This document shows, piece after piece, positions 57,787-64,000 of a DNA stretch of 64,000 nucleotides. This DNA comes from Hymenopellis radicata (Eukaryota; Basidiomycota; Agaricomycetes; Agaricales; Physalacriaceae), in contig JADNRX010000140.1 in the NCBI GenBank assembly GCA_015501595.1, positions 1 to 64,000 on the forward strand, in the 5' to 3' direction. The number at the start of each line of letters is the position of its first letter. The first letter of the stretch is position 1. The position numbers and the translations under genes were made by a program. The notes below the pieces were generated by a model, which was given only the letters and a program-made list of their open reading frames with translations, did not search any database and was not told the origin of the DNA.

Positions 57787-60700
57787 ATGTCCAACAGAGG
57801 AGGCGATCGTGGAAGAGGACGTGGCGCTCCATTTGCTGGCCGCGGTTTCGGAGACCGAGGCCGTGGCTTCAGAGGCGGTCGTGGTGGAGGCGCAGCGTCA
57901 GAACGTGGCGGGTAAGTTATCCTCAATGCAGAAAGTACCGTCCTTTGATCAGGTTCAGTATATTCTCTCCAGGAACTACTGCCAACATCGACGCTAGACT
58001 CTTGGACGGTTCTGACACCGCTTTAGTGAACAGCTTTCGCTCCTTGAATCTCAATTCTTCAACCGAGCTCCCCTTGCGCCCTGGCTTTGGTTCTATTGGA
58101 ACTGAGGTCAAGCTTCGCGCGAATTTCTTTCCCGTCCAGATACCAAGGCGTGCTCTGTACGAGTACGATGTTTCTATATCCCCGACTGCGGGTACTTCAA
58201 ATCGCCGTGTCAAGCGCCGGATATTCCAGCTAGCCGAGAAAACTCCCGAATGGGCGTCTAATGGCTTGCAAGGGAAAGTGGCGCATGACCACGCGTCCAA
58301 ACTTGTTGCTGCATCAGTGCTTCCACAGCCATTGATGATCCGAGTCCTATTTTTCGACGAAGACGAACCAGGCCCCACCAAGAACAGCAAGGAATATGTG
58401 CTGACAATCAACTTTGTGCAGAATATAGATACTTCGCATTTAATCAAGTGAATATCAAGCCTTAGCTCTTTTTTTCTTTATATTGAATCTTCTTTCAGCT
58501 ACCTAGCTGGGCAAGAAGGATATCGTGGATATGATATCCTTCCCATCATATCTGCTTTGAATATTATTCTCGCCGCACACCCGAACCGGACCACGGCGGG
58601 AGGAGGTGTCCTTGTAGGGAGAAATCGCTTCTTTTTCGCGAGTGCGGCTCCTCCGGTACCTCTTGGAGGTGGCCTTGAAGCTCTTCGAGGTTTTTATTCT
58701 TCGGTTCGTCCCACTCACAATCAGCTGATGGTAAACGTCAACGGTGAGTAGTATGTTTGAGCCTCAATTGGCCATGTAATTTACGTCAGTACAGTCTGTA
58801 CCACGGCATTTTATGGTACGTTCTCTTTCAGAGAGCCCGATGATGACACTGAAATCCCTTCAGTGCCCGGTAATCTAGCCGACGCTATGAAAACCTTTGG
58901 TAGGGCGAGTTATGGCGCAAGATTTACCGCTTTCGCTAAGGGTGTACGGATCAAGACAACTCATCTTGGCTACAAGAAGTCGGTGAAATCTGTCACCAAT
59001 CTCACTCCCAGTCAACATAAGTTTGACTGTGCTGAGCTTAAAGGAGTTGTTTCCGTTGAAACATATTTCCTGAAGAGTGTGTGACGTCTTATCGTTTCCG
59101 TCTTGATGCTCATGGTTAACTTGAAGAGTATGGTATCAGACTTCGATATCCTGAGCTACCCCTTGTCGACGTGGGTGGCACCAAAGCCAATTTGCTCCCC
59201 CAGAAGTATGCGAAATATTGCCCAACCAACCCTTCCGAGGAAAGCTCAGCGACGAATGCACTTCTGTGATGATCACAGCCGCTGCCAAATGGCCAAATAT
59301 CAATGCAGAGACAATCATGTCGGCGGGGCTTACAGAATTGGGCTTCCGTACAGCTGCTCCAGCTTTGAAATCGTTCGGCATCAGCATTGGCACCGAAATG
59401 ACAGTGCTCCCGGGTCGCATCCTGCCTACACCCAGCCTTTCCTATGGTGCCGGTTCCGCTCCAGTGGAGATCGACAAAGCCAGTTGGAACTTGAAACGCC
59501 TCAAGTTCTTGAGGTGTAGCAGACTTACGAACTGGGTCGTTTTCTGCGTGGTGGACAACGGGAGGGATGAGTTCAGCGGGCCGAAAGACCCCGATCTCAA
59601 GAAAACTGTTGATGGCTTTGCGCAGACCTGCAGAAATAATGGAATGGTGGTCGACCCACCTTTCACCGTTCTTTATGCGAAACTTACTCCCAAGGAACAA
59701 GACGACTCTGTGCGCTCGAAAGCGATCGACGACATCAGGCAGGCATTAAGACTGCGAGCAAGAAGCCATCTTTCGTGTTGGTTATCCTTTCCAACGGTGA
59801 CAAGCACATCTACTCTGGAATCAAGTATTTATGTGACTCGTGGCTTGACATCCCGACGGTCTGCGCTCACGCTGGGAAAATCCGGCAAGGTACGTATCTT
59901 GTGGAGTCGTGTGGGTTTATAGGCTGATGCTCTTCATCAAGACAAAGGTCAACTGGCATATTTCGCCAATGTGGCGTTAAAGGTGAATATCAAGTTGGGT
60001 GGTGCTAAGTTCGTCCATTGTCATCCCGGTAGACTCGCGTCTGATGTTCTCGTCGTCTCAGCCACTCCCTCGACAAACATAGCATGAGTTGGCTGCATAG
60101 GATGCCAACCATGCTAGTTGGTATTGATGTAACTCATCCGGGTCCTGGTAGTGTCAAAGGGACACCTAGTGTTGCTGCAGTTGTAGCAAGTGTCGACATA
60201 GACTTCGCCCAGTACCCCGCGAGTATGCAGCTACAAGAGTCCAAGAAAGAGGTACGAGTATTGTCGATGACTAGAGTTAACTCTGAGTCTCCTTTTCAAG
60301 ATGGTCACGAACCTAGCTTCTATGATGGTGGAGCGACTAGAGCTCTTCAAGAAAAGGAACAGAAACAGGCTCCCGGATCGAGTCATAGTTTACCGCGATG
60401 GTGTTTCCGAGGTTATTGGTTTCCTTGCGTTTAAACTTTCTCATTCTTATACACCTCTGTAGGGTCAACTTCCGACAGTCGTAGCTGAAGAAATGCCTGC
60501 CATGCACGCAGCGTTCAGAAAGTTCCACACGGCCACGCAGAAGTACACGCCCAAACTTACGATCATAGTCTGCGGGAAACGTCACCACACACGGTTCTAT
60601 CCTACAGACGAAAAAGGAGCGGACCAGAATGGAAACCCTAAGCCAGGTACCGTGGTCGATCGCGGCGTCACGTCAGTCTATCACTTCGATTTCTTCCTCC

Positions 60701-61087
60701 AAGGTACATCGGTGTAGTCTTTCCTTCTGATAACTTTTCTTACATGTTCGTATAGCGCATGCTGGGTTGAAAGGAACGACACGGCCGACTCACTATTATG
60801 TTGTTCACGACGAAATCGGCTTCAAGGCTGACGAACTTCAAACTCTAACGCACCAAATCAGCTACCTCTACGCTCGCGCGACAAAGGCCGTCAGCCTGGC
60901 TTCACCGGCGTATTACGCCGACATGGCCTGCGAACGAGGACGCTGCTATATTCATAAGCTGCTTCACAACATCACCAACGTGAACCTCAACATGGTTAAC
61001 GCAGATCAGGAGGTTATGAAGGAAGCAGAGCAAATGTGGCATAATGGTGTGTCAGGACAGATGAAGGACACAATGTTCTATCTATGA
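57787..61087 (+). CDS. AGO: Argonaute (RNAi slicer), with two apparent 1-nt frame breaks
   Basis: Small-RNA-guided protein of the RNA-silencing machinery. An RGG-rich start (MSNRGGDRGRGRGAPF) leads to ArgoN (RPGFGSIGTEVKLRANFF), linker 1, PAZ (KYGIRLRYPELPLVDVGG) and PIWI. Catalytic residues of the slicer tetrad are present: D in VGIDVTHPGPGS, E in LQESKKE, D in VYRDGVSEGQ and H in RPTHYYVVHDE, so cleavage activity is predicted. The end is SGQMKDTMFYL. Breaks: at 59211-59215 (CGAAA) one base is missing between LLPQKYA and LPNQPFRGKLSD; at 59748-59749 (AA) one is missing between DDIRQAL and TASKKPSFVLVIL. No in-phase introns fit either. The rest is in frame across about 12 introns, which argues against a decayed gene. 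Confidence 0.94.
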
Positions 61088-61386
61088 AGAATCGGATCTC
61101 CTAACAAGTTTTCTCCTTTGTATGTGCCCTTCTTTGTATTTGTACCCAGTATGTTGCTTGTATGTAACTTGTACGATCATTATTAGAGGACAAGTAGACA
61201 ATTGGATACACGCTACTTGTAGACTGGCTCAAATAATCAATTTGCATTGCTATACACACAACGTTCCTGACCCTGGCGATTTACGCGAGGGGGTTGCTTC
61301 GTGTCTGACGGCGACAGTTGCTGAATAGGAAGTATGCGGAGGCCTACGCCACGTGTAACCCTTTGGCGTTAACCGCAATTTTCGCC
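61088..61386. other. Intergenic, nothing recognised
   Basis: About 300 bp, AT-richer near the Argonaute 3' end. No coding or RNA feature seen. Confidence 0.4.
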
Positions 61387-63473
61387 ATGACTTTGCACGA
61401 AAGCTGCTGCTGGCAGTTCTTTCTCGCGTTTTCCTTCATACATGGCGTGTTTGGATCGTACATGCAACAGGTCTGCCCGGCTTAGCTTATCAAACCTGTG
61501 TTCAGCTGACCGTTCCTCAGTCGTTCTTCTTTGACTATGCTATCCCCTCGCAGGCGGTAACCGTGCCTGTTACTAGTACGCTCTTCGTTTATGGAACGCG
61601 GCTGCATGCTCATGAGCAATTTCAGCGCAGTGTGAAACCATTCATATCAAGGTACGTCAATCCATACAAACGATAATCTTAACTCATGGCTCAGTGGGAT
61701 CGCGCTTCCGCGACGGGGTATGACTTTGCTTGAATTGGTTTTCTGTGCGTAGACTGAGAGTTCTGCAGGCCGTCTCCATCCGCCCCTTATTACCTCCAAA
61801 TATACACGTCGTGAGCATCGTACTCCGAATTCTTCCCCCCAAAGTCTCAAGCGGTATCTCAGCGCCTTCGTGTTCCCATTCGTTGTCGAAGCTGGAAACG
61901 GATTATCTTTCGTCAGTCATGACTCCGAGCGAAAACCAAGATCCTCACAATTTTCTCATCGTAGGATTGGGAGGTCCCCTTCGCTCCTGGGACTCTGGTG
62001 AATACAAATGGGTCTAGGTTCTTGCTATTCCGCTGACTTGAATTCTTTCAGTACCAGATATGCATGGTAAGTAGAATTCCTCTTGAAAGTGCGAGTTTTC
62101 TCATCATTGTTAGTTCGACAAGAATGGATATACGGGTGGCTGTCAAGCCATATATTCAATGGTGCCAAACACCACCGTCGGTTTCTCATGTGCCAATGCT
62201 TCATTTCCGCTTGCTCCTCTTGACATCGTTGCTGTGGTACAGGTGAGTACCCAATCAAACTTCCGACTCATTCTGACCTTAGTCTCTTCGTGTAGGATGG
62301 CCCCCTCTCCCAGTACGGATGGATTCCGCAGGTATGGAAATGTCTTCTTGCTCTTGCCGCACCTATTTCACTATATGCAGTGCACAAGCCTGGCAGTAAC
62401 TCCGAAAAATGGGACGCCACCTTACACCGTCACCGTGAGTAGAACGGTTATTACCTTTCTAGTCCTTACTTCGTTCTATAGGTTGCACCTACTTTACATC
62501 CTCCTGTGAACATTACGACCAATGATATGTCGACTGTCAATTGGACAGTCGATCTTTCATGGGCGTCTCCCTTCTTCATTAGCGTAGTCGACTCGGAGTT
62601 CAATTTCTGGTCATACGGCCCTCTCCATAGCGGCGAAGGAAACTCTGGCTGTCTGTCTGGTGTTTCGAAGGAGAGGTACGCTACTCGTTTTGCCACACTA
62701 ATCTGGTCCATTAACAGTGGTACAGTGACTCCGACATATCCTCGACCGGCAAGACTATAGGAACAGGTATAGCTGGTCTAGTTGTCGGAGCTCTTGCAGG
62801 CATTCTAGCTGCTGTGTGGTTTTTGAAGCGGCGTCAAAAGCGACAACGCCAGGAGGGCCAATTTGTTGCTCTCGGGCCTTCGACACCACTCGATTCTGGG
62901 ATGGATCCTTTGGCTCCGCGCCATGATCCTTTTGACAGTCCTTGGTCTCTTACTTCAGGAACTCGATATCGTCCCGTTCCGACTATGCCTTCCGACACAT
63001 CCTTTGGCAATTACCATACGCTTTCACATTCTCCACAGAGTACTTATCAAGTCGAGCCATTCGTAATGCCAGGCGAAGAGCGACTCTCGACACAAGGGCC
63101 CATATCTCCCGGATCCACCACACATGGATATAGGTCTCCGTCAGTTGCGAACGACCCGCATACCTCTCGACAACAATCAGGCCATGTCTATGTTGTACAT
63201 CACGACGGGGGGCGAGCACCAATTACAGTATACCATGAAGATGGGACTGAAGTCGTGGAGCTTCCACCTCGCTACAATGACGATGCATCGTCGGCTCCGC
63301 GTGATCACAGCGATGGAAGGAGTGACGCTCCCAGTGGGAGTGACCCTCGAAGCAGCGGCGAGTTCCGAAGTGCACATGGAGCAGGCAACAATGATGCCTC
63401 CAGGGCAAGCGTCACATATTTAAATGAACCAAGAAGGCCTGGCGGGGCGCCGAAAAAAGCTGGTCGCTCATAG
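61387..63473 (+). CDS. Single-pass membrane glycoprotein, basidiomycete-conserved, function unknown
   Basis: A signal peptide (MTLHESCCWQFFLAFSFIHGVFG) precedes an ectodomain built from many small exons: APYYLQIYTS, AFVFPFVVEAGNGLSF, DWEVPFAPGTL, YQICMFDKNGYTGGCQ, TTVGFSCANASFPL. A second repeat-like half continues to WASPFFISVVDSEFNFWS. One helix (GIAGLVVGALAGILAAVWFL) is followed by a basic stop-transfer KRRQKRQRQ and a Ser/Pro-rich cytosolic tail ending PGGAPKKAGRS. From memory, similar ectodomain-TM-tail proteins with an FAPGTxYQICMFD motif are frequent in mushroom genomes and have no known role. The exon structure between 61490 and 61790 is only partly resolved. Confidence 0.82.
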
Positions 63474-63763
63474 TTTCTCTTTCATCATGGAATGGACAAC
63501 GTACATGCATATTTACTTTTTAGTTTAAGGGACCGTCTCGGGATAATGACTTTAGTATGATCACACTATACACCTTCTAATGTACAATACCATGCGCAGG
63601 ACTTTTTTTCTTCACGGACGTGATGCACAGCGTTCGATTGTTGATGGTTTCGAATCTTATCATGTGGCCCTGTGGCTGTACCACTATGATGCGATCATGT
63701 TGATTTTGCGAACCGTAGTCTGCTTCCACTCTCGCGTCTTGCGAAGGCTCTCAGTGGACGAAA
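63474..63763. other. Intergenic, nothing recognised
   Basis: About 290 bp between two plus-strand genes; presumed terminator and promoter, no specific signal identified. Confidence 0.4.
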
Positions 63764-64000
63764 ATGCCGGCCTTGGATGAGAGAGGAAAGATTGCCGCTG
63801 CCCAGCTCGCGTTCTATGTTCCCATTGCTATCATCTCTCTTCTATTCTTCATTCGATACTTGTTCAGTAACGATGGTGGATGGTTCATGCTTCTCATATT
63901 TGCCCTCAGTGAGTGGTTGCCTCTTGCGTAAGATCGACTACATCTTCATTAATAAAATCTAGTTCGAATTGTGGGAGGCGCATTAATTGTAGCCGGGGAG
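63764..64000 (+). CDS. Multi-pass membrane protein, 3' end cut by window edge
   Basis: Start MPALDERGKIAAAQLAFYVP. One hydrophobic helix (VPIAIISLLFFIRYLF), then a loop SNDGGW and a second helix (FMLLIFAL), an intron of about 50 nt (GTGAGT to CTAG near 63962), and RIVGGALIVAGE running off the edge. The pattern, with ARIVGGAL-like sequence starting the third helix, fits the fungal seven-helix proteins of the DUF7702-like group. With only about 60 residues visible the family call is tentative. Confidence 0.65.

Noticed and set aside
1..64000. CRISPR array, operon, defence island or secondary-metabolite cluster
   Set aside because: No spaced direct repeats, no bacterial-type genes and no backbone biosynthetic enzymes were seen; the window is eukaryotic.

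Overview
The window is nuclear DNA of a filamentous basidiomycete, most likely a mushroom-forming agaricomycete. Genes are packed on both strands, often only 30-200 bp apart. Nearly every gene is cut by many GT-AG introns of about 45-65 nt. The set of housekeeping proteins (TFIIIC box-B subunit, Prp19, Ric1, Ssk2-type MAPKKK, sterol glucosyltransferase, GH72 glucanosyltransferase, Argonaute) is fungal, and the gene models most resemble agaricomycete homologues. This is inference from reading; no database search was run.

Layout. 1-9.9 kb: SGT2 co-chaperone (partial) divergent from PRP19; an unrecognised disordered protein; an oligopeptide transporter head-to-head with a BolA/Fra2 gene; a polytopic membrane protein. 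10.3-17.4 kb: one very long gene for the TFIIIC B-block-binding subunit (TFC3). 17.7-23.4 kb: a PRELI/Ups2-like lipid-transfer protein, a peroxisomal ABCD half-transporter and a HAD-fold hydrolase. 23.6-34.9 kb: an Ssk2-type MAPKKK divergent from the DRG1/Rbg1 GTPase, an Ups1-like PRELI protein divergent from RIC1. 34.9-44.8 kb: a metallo-beta-lactamase-fold protein, a 2-oxoglutarate/Fe(II) oxygenase-like protein, the GRAM-PH sterol glucosyltransferase (ATG26/UGT51) and a SUR7/PalI-like membrane protein. 45.4 kb: an intron-containing tRNA-Lys(CTT). 45.7-64 kb: a GH72 glucanosyltransferase, an RRM/zinc-knuckle RNA-binding protein, an F-BAR RhoGAP, a PIF1 helicase with an RNase H1-type N-terminal domain, a Ysc84-type SYLF-SH3 actin protein, Argonaute, a single-pass glycoprotein, and the start of a multi-pass membrane protein.

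The genes do not form a pathway cluster; this is ordinary gene-dense fungal chromosome. The most unusual signals concern gene structure. The ABCD transporter has a 10-nt exon between two nearly identical introns, evidently a tandem duplication. The DRG1 gene needs a 6-nt exon and, further on, an exon of a single nucleotide to encode its conserved protein. Separately, at least seven reading-frame breaks in six genes are each repaired by one extra base in a short homopolymer run, which points to systematic under-calling in the assembly rather than to real pseudogenes.

Exon boundaries quoted here were inferred by joining GT-AG sites that keep the frame and the family motifs; none has transcript support. 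Start codons are ATG.
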